Positions 29,757 through 39,409 of a stretch of DNA of 64,000 bases are shown here, piece by piece. The notes below the pieces were generated by a model that was given only the letters and a program-made list of their open reading frames with translations, had not been told where the DNA came from and made no database searches. Within the stretch, counting starts at the first letter, position 1. Each line of letters opens with the position of its first letter. Both the position numbers and the translations under genes were made by a program. Origin of the DNA: Clostridiales bacterium (lineage in GTDB: Bacteria > Bacillota > Clostridia > Christensenellales > JAISNN01); the NCBI GenBank assembly GCA_031275485.1, contig JAISOS010000007.1, positions 1-64,000 of the forward strand, written 5' to 3'.

Positions 29757-30926
29757 TTATTGCGCCGCCGAAATTTTGCCGTTTTTTTCGCTCTCGATCC
29801 GCTTGTTCAATTCGGACAAAAATTCGTCCTCGTCTATCGGCAGGCTTATCTCCCTGCCCGTCCAGCCCGAAAGGTACGCCGCGTTGGACAGCGTCAAACC
29901 GTTTATACCCTCCGCGCCGGGCGCGATAAGCTTTTCGCCGAAAAGAACGGCGCGACTGAAATTTCTGAAAATGTTTATATGTTGCCCGACAAGCCCGAGC
30001 CGCACGGCGTTTTGGAGCATTGTCGCGCGCTTCACCGTTCTTTCCGACGGTATGCGCGGCATAAACGCCTTGTTGGCCGCGCTGAATTCTTTCTCTCCGA
30101 CTTTCAGTCTGTCGAACACCAGTCTTTCCGAAAGCAGATTTTGCTCGATCACCAATTTCCCGCCGTCGCCGTCGATTTCCAGACGGTTGGTTCCCGGGAA
30201 ATCGTGCGTGGACGTAACGAATATTCCGCTCGCGCCGTTCTTGTACCGCGTATAAAAGGTAACGTCGTTTTCGACGTTTATGCGTCGGTTGACGCCGACT
30301 TTAAGATAGCATTTGAGTTTTTCGGGCATACCGCCGAGCCATTGAAAAAGATCCAATTGATGGGGACATTGATTGATCAGCACGCCGCCGCCCTCGCCCT
30401 CCCACGTTCCGCGCCAGCCGCCCTGATCGTAGTAGGCCTGCGGGCGGTACCAATTGGTTATAATCCAATTGATACGTTTCAACTCGCCGAGTCCGCCGCC
30501 GTCGATTATCTCCTTCGCCTTTTTGTACAGCGGATTCGTCCGCTGATTATACATAATCCCGAACACCTGACCGCTCTTTTTTTCGGCGAGCGCGTTCAAT
30601 TCGCGGACGGCTTTCGTGTACACGCCCGCAGGCTTTTCGGAGAGGGCGTGCTTGCCCGCGTTAAGCGCGTCCATAACTATTCCAGGATGCGCGTAATGCG
30701 GCGTGGCGACGACCGCCGCGTCCACCTCCGGGCAATCGAGCAAATCCTTGTAATCGGAAAAAATTTTTACGTCTTTCAGTTTTTCCTTCGCCCAATTACG
30801 CCGCTCCTCGGAAATGTCGCAGACGGCGGTCAGAACCGCGTTTCTGTCGAGACCCGCTTTGAGTCTTAAAGCGTGATTGTGCCCCATTTTGCCTATGCCG
30901 ATAATGCCGTAACGAACCTTGTTCAT
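29757..30926 (-). CDS. Gfo/Idh/MocA family oxidoreductase
   Basis: MNKVRYGIIGIGKMGHNHALRLKAG...AVVATPHYAHPGIVMDALNAGKHALSEKPAGVYT...MYNQRTNPLYKKAKEII; start at internal Met. Confidence 0.9.
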   Translation of the reverse strand: MNKVRYGIIGIGKMGHNHALRLKAGLDRNAVLTAVCDISEERRNWAKEKLKDVKIFSDYKDLLDCPEVDAAVVATPHYAHPGIVMDALNAGKHALSEKPAGVYTKAVRELNALAEKKSGQVFGIMYNQRTNPLYKKAKEIIDGGGLGELKRINWIITNWYRPQAYYDQGGWRGTWEGEGGGVLINQCPHQLDLFQWLGGMPEKLKCYLKVGVNRRINVENDVTFYTRYKNGASGIFVTSTHDFPGTNRLEIDGDGGKLVIEQNLLSERLVFDRLKVGEKEFSAANKAFMPRIPSERTVKRATMLQNAVRLGLVGQHINIFRNFSRAVLFGEKLIAPGAEGINGLTLSNAAYLSGWTGREISLPIDEDEFLSELNKRIESEKNGKISAAQ

Positions 30927-31149
30927 ATGAATACCCTCTCTTTTTTTTATTCTTCGGGAGAACTTACGCGGGTAAAAACCTTTTTGCGAATAGGGCTCTC
31001 CCCGTACCCCTTTCCAAAAAACTTTACTGCGCGTTTTAATAATTTTACGCGAACGGAGCGCCGTACCGCCGTCTTTCTTCAAAAGACGGCGGATCGTTAT
31101 TCGCTATCCGCAAAGCGCCTAACAAAAAACGCGGACCCGGCGCCGTCTA

Positions 31150-31286
31150 ATGCGCTTATACATAGCGCAAACGGAGCATTTTGGCGTTGTTTTTCCCCGT
31201 GCGGCTCCGCCGCGTACCGTTAAACGCTTCGAAAAGCGCGGCGACCGCCTAAAATCTTCCCGTTTTCGTTTACGTAAACACGCCCT
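31150..31286. repeat. Dispersed intergenic repeat, family B, copy 4 (reverse orientation)
   Basis: Reverse complement reads ggcgtgtttacgtaaacgaaaacgggaagattttaggcgg...cttttcgaagcgtttaac...gaaaaacaacgccaaaatgctccgtttgcgc. Confidence 0.65.
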
Positions 31287-31391
31287 AATTCATATGATAA
31301 AATTTACCGGAGTTTTTGGGAAAGAGGCGCGGAGAAAAACCTTTCGTTCACAAAAGGTTTACTCCGCGTAATTTCTATAAAAACAAAAATT

Positions 31392-32309
31392 TCACTCGTA
31401 TTTCCCGCCGACATTTTTTATGATTTTAACGAGGTTTTCGTATTGCCAAACGAATACGTCCTCGCGACTCACTGTTTCGAGAGGCTTAATTCCCGCCGCC
31501 TTGTCGATCATGCCGAATACGCGTCCGTATCTTGTCGCGCGCAGGAAAGGAAGAATATAGAACGCCTTTTTGAGCAATGCGTATTTCGCCGTGTGCGGTT
31601 CCAGCGTCAAAAAGCCGTCGTAGCCCCGCTCGTTCAAATCCTTTATAATATCGGCTATGCGCCCGCGCCCCATACCCAGAGGCGTTTCCACGCCGTCTAT
31701 GCAGTCCTTCATATGATAATAGACCGTATATTCGCGCGTAGCCTCGTATGCCGCCCACGGATCCGCGCCGCATTGTATATAATTCGACGCGTCGTAGCAG
31801 AGTTTAAACTGCGGGTGCGACAGCTTGACATACAGCCAAAGCGCGCGCTCGGGAATGTCGCCGAAAATCTTTTTTTCGTTCTCGTGCAGGAGCGTAACGC
31901 CGCTCCCCTCCGCAAGCTCCAAAAATCCTCTCCATTTGTCGAGAACTTTGTTCCGAACGCCGTCCGTGTCCGCGCCGCCCGTGAAAAACGAAAAACAGCG
32001 GATATACTTGCAGTCCGCAAGCCCGGCTATTTTTATCAATTCGGCAAGCTTTTTTTTCTGCGCCGCGTAAGCGTCCGCGTCGTCTATATTTATCTTGCCC
32101 GCGGGCGACCCCAGCGAGGACAATCTAATCCCCGCGTCCGACAAAACGGGCAGAATATCCCGCTCGAATTCGTCGGCCGAAAAATCCGCGATATTTTTAC
32201 CGTTCAAAAGACGCGGACAAAGATATTTCCCGCCGAGTTTTTTTATCAGCGCGATTTGCTTGCCTAAATCCGCCGCCGCCTCGTCGTAAAACCCAGAAAT
32301 GCGAAACAT
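31392..32309 (-). CDS. Sugar phosphate isomerase/epimerase (TIM barrel)
   Basis: IKKLGGKYLCPRLLNGKNIADF...CKYIRCFSFF...VTLLHENEKKIFGD...FKLCYDASNYIQCG...YYHMKDCIDG...GYDGFLTLEPH. Confidence 0.86.
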   Translation of the reverse strand: MFRISGFYDEAAADLGKQIALIKKLGGKYLCPRLLNGKNIADFSADEFERDILPVLSDAGIRLSSLGSPAGKINIDDADAYAAQKKKLAELIKIAGLADCKYIRCFSFFTGGADTDGVRNKVLDKWRGFLELAEGSGVTLLHENEKKIFGDIPERALWLYVKLSHPQFKLCYDASNYIQCGADPWAAYEATREYTVYYHMKDCIDGVETPLGMGRGRIADIIKDLNERGYDGFLTLEPHTAKYALLKKAFYILPFLRATRYGRVFGMIDKAAGIKPLETVSREDVFVWQYENLVKIIKNVGGKYE

Positions 32310-32561
32310 ATTTTACACCTCCGAAAGCTAAATTTATGCCGTATTCCGTTGCGTTTCGTCTATATTTAAGTTCATTATAAGCGGTATAAAAGGTATGCGA
32401 TATGCGGCGCGCTACCGCGATAATTCAATCGGCGATACGGCGTTTTACGCGATATGCGCGAATACGGCGCAATAATGCGATGGTGTGGCGGCGCGACAAG
32501 GCAATAAATTCAATAACTTCGGTTATAAGCGATAACGCGGCAACGCAGTCCGCGCCGGTCC

Positions 32562-33917
32562 TTATAAAACCTTTTTTTCATTACCGGCCTTTTCGTTCAG
32601 CATCCTTTCATACCGCAAAGCGTCTATCGGAAAAGCGACCTCGCGCCCCTCCCACGCCGAAAGATATATACCGTTAATTAGGCTCAAAGCGCGTATTCCC
32701 TCTTTCGCGGGCGCAATCAGATCCGTTCCGTTCAGGATATGCGCGGCAAAATTCGCGACGACCCGCCTCTGTTGCCCCAAAATTAAATCGGGAACGACGC
32801 GCGGTCCGTAAAAATACCGGCGAACCCTCTTCGGCGCGCCGCCGTAACCCTTGACCGTCCGCGTATTTACCTCCGGCTCGGACGGCTCCCACGAGATATA
32901 TTTCATCGAATACTTGCCCATGACAAGCCGCCCCCTGTCTCCCGCAATTTCTATGCGGTTCGCGCCGTTCAGCTCGCGCCCCGACGCCCTCAAAACGCAA
33001 ACGGCGTCGTTCTTGTAGCGTAAAAGCGCCGCGACCTCGTTTTCGGCGGTAATATCGCGTCCTTTAGTGAACATTTTCGCATAAACGCTCTCGGGCAAAC
33101 CTATCAGCCACTGCAAAATATCCAGCTGATGGACGCATTGATTGATAAGTATGCCGCCGCCCTCGCCGCTCCACGAGGCTCGCCACGAATTATTTTTGTA
33201 ATACGCGTCCGAGCGGTACCAATCCGTGACGATAAAATCGGCGCGCCTGATTTCACCCAATGCCCCCGCGTCGATCAAAGCCTTCGCTTTTTTGTATACG
33301 GGGTTGGTTCGCTGATTATACATAACCGCCGCCGCCCCGCCGCGCGCCGCCGAAAAAGCGTTGAAACGAGCGGTTCCGCGCCCGGTTTCCTCGGCGGTTT
33401 TTTCAATAGGCGACTTGCCGCGTTCGCCAAAATCGGTCGCGGTTTCGGCAATAGATTTTTCAACGGGCGGTTCGCCGCGCGCGTCCAAAAACGCGTCGAA
33501 ATCCGCCGCGCCGCGCTCCGTTAAGACGACGGTTTTTTCAATATCCAATTTGCTTGGCTCATCCAAAAACGCGTTGAAATCCGCCGCCGCGCGCTCCGTT
33601 ACGGCGACAGGCTTTTCGATAAGCGTGTGCTTGCCGCGTCCGATGAAAAATTTCGCGATTTCCACATGGGAATAATGCGGCACGGCGACTATTACCGCGT
33701 CGAACTTCGCGCCGTTCGCCATTTCCTTATAATCGGAAAAGACGGGTATTTTTTTTGCTCTTTTTCCGCCGCGCTTCAAAAAACGCGCCCGCGCATCCTC
33801 CGAAACGTCGCAAACGGCGGCAAGCGCGGCGTTTTTCACCAGTCCGAACAGCAAAAGCAACGCGTGCGCGCCGCCCATGCGCCCTATTCCCACTACCGCA
33901 AATTTTACTTTATTCAT
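32562..33917 (-). CDS. Gfo/Idh/MocA family oxidoreductase with tandem in-frame repeat insertion
   Basis: MNKVKFAVVGIGRMGGAHALLLLFG...VIVAVPHYSHVEIAKFFIGRGKHTLIEKPVAVTE...AVMYNQRTNPVYKKAKALIDAG; paralogous to 29757-30926. ORF opens at 34127; start set at internal Met. Confidence 0.9.
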   Translation of the reverse strand: MNKVKFAVVGIGRMGGAHALLLLFGLVKNAALAAVCDVSEDARARFLKRGGKRAKKIPVFSDYKEMANGAKFDAVIVAVPHYSHVEIAKFFIGRGKHTLIEKPVAVTERAAADFNAFLDEPSKLDIEKTVVLTERGAADFDAFLDARGEPPVEKSIAETATDFGERGKSPIEKTAEETGRGTARFNAFSAARGGAAAVMYNQRTNPVYKKAKALIDAGALGEIRRADFIVTDWYRSDAYYKNNSWRASWSGEGGGILINQCVHQLDILQWLIGLPESVYAKMFTKGRDITAENEVAALLRYKNDAVCVLRASGRELNGANRIEIAGDRGRLVMGKYSMKYISWEPSEPEVNTRTVKGYGGAPKRVRRYFYGPRVVPDLILGQQRRVVANFAAHILNGTDLIAPAKEGIRALSLINGIYLSAWEGREVAFPIDALRYERMLNEKAGNEKKVL

Positions 33918-34316
33918 GCCTTTTTTCTCTCTTCCGTCCGCGCGGCAACGCCGCCGGCAACACGGCGCTCCAATACTGCGGCAGCGCGCGATAACGCTTA
34001 AATTATTCCCGTAAATTATAGTATTACCGCAGTTTTCGCGTTGCCGTACCGCGCTAATAACGCGTATAAATTGTTCTTGTAAATCTATACGTATTTCCGC
34101 CCGAGTCTTTATCGATCCGCGTAACAATGCGCAATACAGTAATTTTTAACGTATACTATCGCGGCTCTCGCATTTCTCTGCCGCGTAATAATGCGTAAAT
34201 TATACGCGCAAATCTATAAACGCGCACCGCGCATATTTGAGCCGTATCGCACCGCGCGGTAACCTTTTTACCGTTTGATTTGATTTATAGAGGCGCGTTT
34301 TTATGTTTTACGCTTA

Positions 34317-35288
34317 TTATACCCCCGAATAGGCGTTGAAGCCCCCGTCTATCGGCAGCACCACGCCGGTAACGAAGCCGCTCGCGCCGTCGTCGGACAA
34401 AAAACGAACCGCGCCGAGAAGCTCGCCAGGCTCTCCGAATCTTTTCATCGGCGTGCCGCTCAAAATCTTTTTCGCGCGCTCCGTCGGCGCGCCGTCCGCT
34501 TGGAAAAGTAACGTTCTGTTTTGGTTCGTTATAAAAAAGCCCGGCGCGAGAGCGTTGACCCTGACGCCCGCCCCCGCGAAATACACGGCGAGCCACTCGG
34601 TAAAATTGGAAACCGCCGCCTTCGCCGCCGAATACGCCGGAATTTTCGTAAGCGGCGTAAAGGCGTTCATCGACGAAATATTGATTATGTTTCCCCCGCC
34701 TCTTTCCGCCATACACTCCGCGAACACTTGCGTCGCCAAAAACGTGCCCTTAAAATTCAAATCGAACACAAAATCGACGCCCTTTTCGGTCAGGTCAAAA
34801 AAGCTCTTTTTTTTGTTCCCGTTTACGTTCGAACCCAAAAAAACCGTTTTATTTCCATCCTTATACGCGCCCGCGCTATGCGAATCCGTTTTACTTTCGT
34901 TCTTATCCGAGTAAGCTGAAACCGCCTCTTTTCCGTCCGCGCGCGCGCTAGCCAAGGACGTATCCTCGCTCATAAAAATTCCGCCGTAAAATTCCTCGTC
35001 GGTCGTCGCCGACGGATTATTGCCGCCCGCGCCGTTTACAAGCAAATCGCACGCGCCGAAATCTGCCTCTATCCGTTCCCTCGCGCGTTCCAAATCAGCC
35101 TTGTTCAAAACGTCCGCAGCGTAAGCGTTCGCCTCGAATCCCTTTTTTCTAAAATCCTCGGCGAGCCTCTTTGCCGCATCCCCGTTTATGTCGAGCAAGG
35201 CGGTTTTGTATCCCCGCGCCGCCAAATCGGCGGCGATAACTCCGCATAAAACCCCGCCCGCGCCCGTAATAACCGCAATCTTATTCAT
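34317..35288 (-). CDS. SDR family oxidoreductase (possible fructuronate/mannonate reductase by context)
   Basis: MNKIAVITGAGGVLCGVIAADLAARG, LVNGAGGNNPSAT, INISSMNAFTPLTKIPAYSAAKAAVSNFTEWLA, VRVNALAPGFF, SGFVTGVVLPIDGGFNAYSGV. Confidence 0.88.
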   Translation of the reverse strand: MNKIAVITGAGGVLCGVIAADLAARGYKTALLDINGDAAKRLAEDFRKKGFEANAYAADVLNKADLERARERIEADFGACDLLVNGAGGNNPSATTDEEFYGGIFMSEDTSLASARADGKEAVSAYSDKNESKTDSHSAGAYKDGNKTVFLGSNVNGNKKKSFFDLTEKGVDFVFDLNFKGTFLATQVFAECMAERGGGNIINISSMNAFTPLTKIPAYSAAKAAVSNFTEWLAVYFAGAGVRVNALAPGFFITNQNRTLLFQADGAPTERAKKILSGTPMKRFGEPGELLGAVRFLSDDGASGFVTGVVLPIDGGFNAYSGV

Positions 35289-35653
35289 AATTCATTCGAC
35301 CGCCCCCCGTTTTCTTCACGTCTTATTTTTACGCGACGCGCGGTATAAAAACCGTTTAACGCCGCCCGCTTTCGCCGCGCTCCCCTTTCCGTATGCCGCA
35401 TATCAAATATCGAATGTTTCCGACGTTTGCCGAATTCGTCCTTTCCTCAAATATTTTCCGGAATATTTATTTTTACTCAACGGCGTATTATCGTGCCGTC
35501 AAATTTTTTTTACGCCTTAAATAATTCTTAATTTTCAATTTCCGGCACCGTCGCGGAAAATCCGACGGCGGATAAATTTTTGCGATCGTAAAGACCAACC
35601 GTCTTTCGATACGCCTACGCGGCTTTGCGGTATATCATAGTATGTATCTATAC

Positions 35654-36829
35654 TCATACATTATTTATTAATTTATTAACGTTTCGGCGAACGCCGAATT
35701 TGTCCCGCTTCTTGCCCGCGTCCGCCGCGCGCTCCTTTACGTACGCCTCGTACAATCCCGCGATATAGCACGCGCCCAAAGCCCTGTCGAATAACCCGTA
35801 GCCCGGTCTGCCGTTCTCACCCCAAATCATTCTGCCGTGATCGGGGCGAACATATCCGTCAAATCCGTCGTCAAGCAGTTTTTTGAGTACGGCGTACATA
35901 TCTATACCGCCGCATTCGGACGGGTGCGCGGTCTCGTGAAAATCGTGTTCTCCCGTTATTTCAATATTTCTGAGATGCAAAAAATGTACGCGTCCTTTCG
36001 CCGCGTCGGCGATTTCCTTTAAGCCGTCCGTAATCGCGCCGCCTCGAGAGCCGTTCCGCCTTTTTACGTTTTCACGCCGCGAAAGCAGACCGTTCGCGCC
36101 CGTAGCGCCGAAAGAACCCGTACAAAACGTTATGCCGTTAGCTTCGCCCGGCGCAAGCCGCAAAAGCCTCCTTACGCTCTCCGCGCCCGTTATGATGCGC
36201 GGCAATCCGAATACGCTCCAAGGCGGATCGTCGGGGTGTATTGCCATCTTGACGCCCGACGCTTCCGCGACGGGAATAATTTCCGACAAAAACGCGCCGA
36301 GATTGTCCCACAGCCGCTCGCCGTCCACGTTTTCGTACCGCGCAAGCAACGCCCTCAAACCGTCCCTCGTATAGCTTTCGTCCCAGCCCGGAAGCGACAG
36401 CTTAGAGCGGTCGGGGTTAAGACGCAAAATATCTTTCCGCTTGTAGGACAGCGCGGACGAACCGTCCGAGAGCGCGTAATTCAGGTCGCTTCTCAGCCAG
36501 TCGAACACGGGCATAAAATTATAGCATACGCACTTCACACCGTATTTCCCCAAACGACGAATATTTTCCTTATAGTTTTCGATATATCCCGCCGCCGACG
36601 GCAAGCCCAACTTTATATCCTCGTGAACCGGCAAACTCTCGACAACCTCGCATTCGAGTCCGTTTTCGCGGCATACGCCCGTCAGCCGCGCTATGCTTTC
36701 CTCCGGCCAAACGCCGCCGACGGGGGTATCGTAGAGAGCGGTAACCACGCCCGTTACGACGGGAATCTGCCGTATCTTGCCCAGCGTTATTCTATCGTTT
36801 TCACCGTACCACCTAAAAGTTATTTTCAC
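35654..36829 (-). CDS. uxuA: Mannonate dehydratase
   Basis: MKITFRWYGENDRITLGKIRQIPVVTGVVTALYDTPVGGVWPEESI...MAIHPDDPPWSVFGLPRIITG...HLRNIEITGEHDFHETAHPSECGGIDMY...YVRPDHGRMIWGE. Confidence 0.95.
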   Translation of the reverse strand: MKITFRWYGENDRITLGKIRQIPVVTGVVTALYDTPVGGVWPEESIARLTGVCRENGLECEVVESLPVHEDIKLGLPSAAGYIENYKENIRRLGKYGVKCVCYNFMPVFDWLRSDLNYALSDGSSALSYKRKDILRLNPDRSKLSLPGWDESYTRDGLRALLARYENVDGERLWDNLGAFLSEIIPVAEASGVKMAIHPDDPPWSVFGLPRIITGAESVRRLLRLAPGEANGITFCTGSFGATGANGLLSRRENVKRRNGSRGGAITDGLKEIADAAKGRVHFLHLRNIEITGEHDFHETAHPSECGGIDMYAVLKKLLDDGFDGYVRPDHGRMIWGENGRPGYGLFDRALGACYIAGLYEAYVKERAADAGKKRDKFGVRRNVNKLINNV

Positions 36830-37008
36830 GACCGAATCCCTCCTTTCGCGCCGATTTTACGGCGTATTTCACAACGGATTTACGGCGTATTTCGCGCTTA
36901 TTCACGGCATATTTCGCGACGCGTCCGCGTATATTTCCGCTATACGCTCGCACCGTTTTCGCGGTGCGGTTTTAACGTTTTTCTCCGCGCATTTTCAGCA
37001 TATTTTCA

Positions 37009-37128
37009 GGCTCATATTCAACCTATCCGACGGCGCGGTTTCAGGTGAATTTTTGAGAGGATTTTAGACGGTTTTCCGCCAAAAAGATAACGAAGACGAT
37101 TCCCCGTCGGATAGGTTGAATATGAGCC
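37009..37128. repeat. Perfect 25-bp inverted repeat bracketing 70 bp (MITE-like or regulatory)
   Basis: ggctcatattcaacctatccgacgg (37009-37033) and its exact reverse complement ccgtcggataggttgaatatgagcc (37104-37128). Confidence 0.9.
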
Positions 37129-37398
37129 GATTTTCATTGAACTTTTTTGTTATAAGCGGCGGTATTGCTCATTATTTTTTCCGCCGGATTTTTTGCAAAA
37201 CCGACGGCGTTACACCTTATTTCTCAATTTCTCACTCCGTTTTTTCATAAAAATCCGAACGCCGTTTTACGGCGGATTTCAACCGCCTTTCGCGGCATAT
37301 TCTTAATACCGCGTTTATCCGAATATGCGGCGGCGCCTCAGCCTCGTTTTCCGCCAAGTATCTTTTCCGTTCTGAAATAAGCTCTTTTTCCATCGATT

Positions 37399-38979
37399 TC
37401 AACGGCTTTTTATGACGCGTTTCATATTGAAATAAGCTATTTTTTCCGCCGTCGCCACAAGGCTCTCCTCACGATCCGAAAAGCGCGAAAGATAATCGGA
37501 CAGAACCATACGGAAATAGTCGTGCCTCGCGTATGACAAAAAGCTACGGCTGTCCGTCAGCATACCGGGTATTTTCTCTATATGCGACAGTTCGCCGATT
37601 TTGGCGAAGTATTCGTAAAGCCCGTTTCTGTGGTCGTTGAACCACCACGGCGCGCCTACGGCGATTCCCGAAAAAGAATCGGCGAGAGTTATCAGCGGAT
37701 AGTAATACGAGGGGTTTAAGGTATAGAGAATAACCTTCGGCAGACCCGAAACATCCTCTTTTTGCCCGAAAAAACCGTCGGCGTTTTTTATTTTATTTAA
37801 AGCCGCGTCCATGCCGTTCGCGACCGCGTTTTCGGCGTCGCTTGAAACCACGCCGTCCGGCAGGCTAAGATACCCGCCGAACGCCGCGCCGAAGCCCGCC
37901 GCCGCGTTTAAAACCGCAATCAACGCCCGAATAGGCAGGCTCTCCGCTACGGTATCGTAACCGCCGTCCGCGCCCGAAACGAGGTACGCCGCCGCGTTTA
38001 TATTCCGCAAAACGCCCGAATGCAACTGCGCGGTAAAGCCGTATCTCGCGCACGCGGCAAGCCACCACGGATAAATAAAGCCGAGATATAGCGAACGCGT
38101 CCGTCCGTCTGCACATTTGCCTCTACGGGCGTCCGAAAAAGCTCTTTCCGCGCCGCCGAAGCTTTGGTCGAGGCTCGGAAATTCTCTATTCGGCGCGGCG
38201 TTTATACCCGTTTTCTCCGGATAAATCCCGCGCGGAATATCGCTTATATCCGGAAAGCTTTCTATGCCTATATCGGCGAAAAGACAGCCCGCCGCCGCAA
38301 AGTCGGCCATACGGCGTTCTAAGGCTTTCAAAAAATCCGCGAAGCCCGTTATCGAAAGACCGCCGCAAGCGGCGGATAATTTTTCCGTATAAGCGGAAAA
38401 ATCGGGCGCGGAAAGATTAAAAGCTCTGTCGGCGCGGAAAGTCGGCGCGACTCTCGTCTTGAAATTTTTGTCGCCTCGCAATTGCAAATGAAAGGTCAAA
38501 TCATCCGCCGGATCGTCCGTCGTCGCTATATATTCCACGTTAGAAGCCTCTATCAGCTTGCGCGGCGACAACCGTCTTTCCCGTATCGCGACGTCCGCCT
38601 CCGCCCGTATTTTTTCGGCGTTTCCGACGGTCAGCGGTTTCTCTATTCCGAAATATTTCGACAGCTCGAGGCGCGCCCAATCGCGCAAAGGATTGCCGTA
38701 GGCGCGTTCTGCGGCGCACGCGAACGCCGCGAATTTTTCACCGTCCGAAGCTTCGCCCGTAATGTATTTTTCACCGATTCCGAAGCCGCGCATAAGCCGC
38801 CATTTGTAATGGTCCGCGCCAAGCCACAGCTTGGAAAGCCCATCAAATTCCGCGTCTTCAAAAATCTCGCGCGGACTCAAATGGCAATGATAATCTATTA
38901 TCGGCAAAGCCTCTATGCCGCTGAAAATGCGTTCGGCTTTCGCCGTTTTTAAAATTTCAGTTTTAACGCTCATACGCAT
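37399..38979 (-). CDS. uxaC: Glucuronate isomerase
   Basis: LPIIDYHCHLSPREIFEDAEFDGLSKLWLGADHYKWRLMRGFGI, EYIATTDDPADDL, APTFRADRAFN, ILYTLNPSYYYPL, GAPWWFNDHRNGLYEYF, GMLTDSRSFLSYARHDYFRMVL. Confidence 0.95.
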   Translation of the reverse strand: MRMSVKTEILKTAKAERIFSGIEALPIIDYHCHLSPREIFEDAEFDGLSKLWLGADHYKWRLMRGFGIGEKYITGEASDGEKFAAFACAAERAYGNPLRDWARLELSKYFGIEKPLTVGNAEKIRAEADVAIRERRLSPRKLIEASNVEYIATTDDPADDLTFHLQLRGDKNFKTRVAPTFRADRAFNLSAPDFSAYTEKLSAACGGLSITGFADFLKALERRMADFAAAGCLFADIGIESFPDISDIPRGIYPEKTGINAAPNREFPSLDQSFGGAERAFSDARRGKCADGRTRSLYLGFIYPWWLAACARYGFTAQLHSGVLRNINAAAYLVSGADGGYDTVAESLPIRALIAVLNAAAGFGAAFGGYLSLPDGVVSSDAENAVANGMDAALNKIKNADGFFGQKEDVSGLPKVILYTLNPSYYYPLITLADSFSGIAVGAPWWFNDHRNGLYEYFAKIGELSHIEKIPGMLTDSRSFLSYARHDYFRMVLSDYLSRFSDREESLVATAEKIAYFNMKRVIKSR

Positions 38980-39104
38980 CTCTTCCTTATAGCGCTTATA
39001 CGCCTTTGCCGTTTCGACCGGAGCGCGGAGCTTGTATTTCCGTTTTAGTTCTTGAAGCCGTCTTCTCCGTTCGTTTTCTCTTAATTCCCGCCCGCTTTAT
39101 GCGG

Positions 39105-39378
39105 TCGGTTTTCCGCTTGCGCAACACAACAACTTTCTCGGGTTCGTTTTCTCCCGCCGCAATTCTTTTATTTCATTCGGTTTTCATTTTCAAAGCGATT
39201 TGACCTCGGAGTTTTCTTTTGTTTGAATCCGTTTTATTCCGTCGGTTCTCCGCTTCGCGGCAATTTTCTTGCGCTCGTTTTCTCCCGCCGCAAACCGTTA
39301 ATTCCTAAACTTTTTTCTTTTTCAAAATCGTTTTTCGGTCTTTTTTGTTTCAACCCGTTTCGTTCCGCATATTTTCCC
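39105..39378. repeat. Degenerate tandem duplication (~137-bp period) between uxaC and kdgK
   Basis: tcggttttccgcttgcg...cgttttctcccgccgcaattc... (39105) recurs as tcggttctccgcttcgcgg...cgttttctcccgccgcaaacc... (39242). Confidence 0.65.
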
Positions 39379-39409
39379 GCCGCACCGTCCGAAAGGATCC
39401 GTGCGACGA

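Noticed and set aside
36840-37130. Possible CRISPR or retron because of repeats/inverted repeats near 37 kb
   Set aside because: No regularly spaced identical repeats with unique spacers, no cas genes, and no reverse transcriptase nearby.
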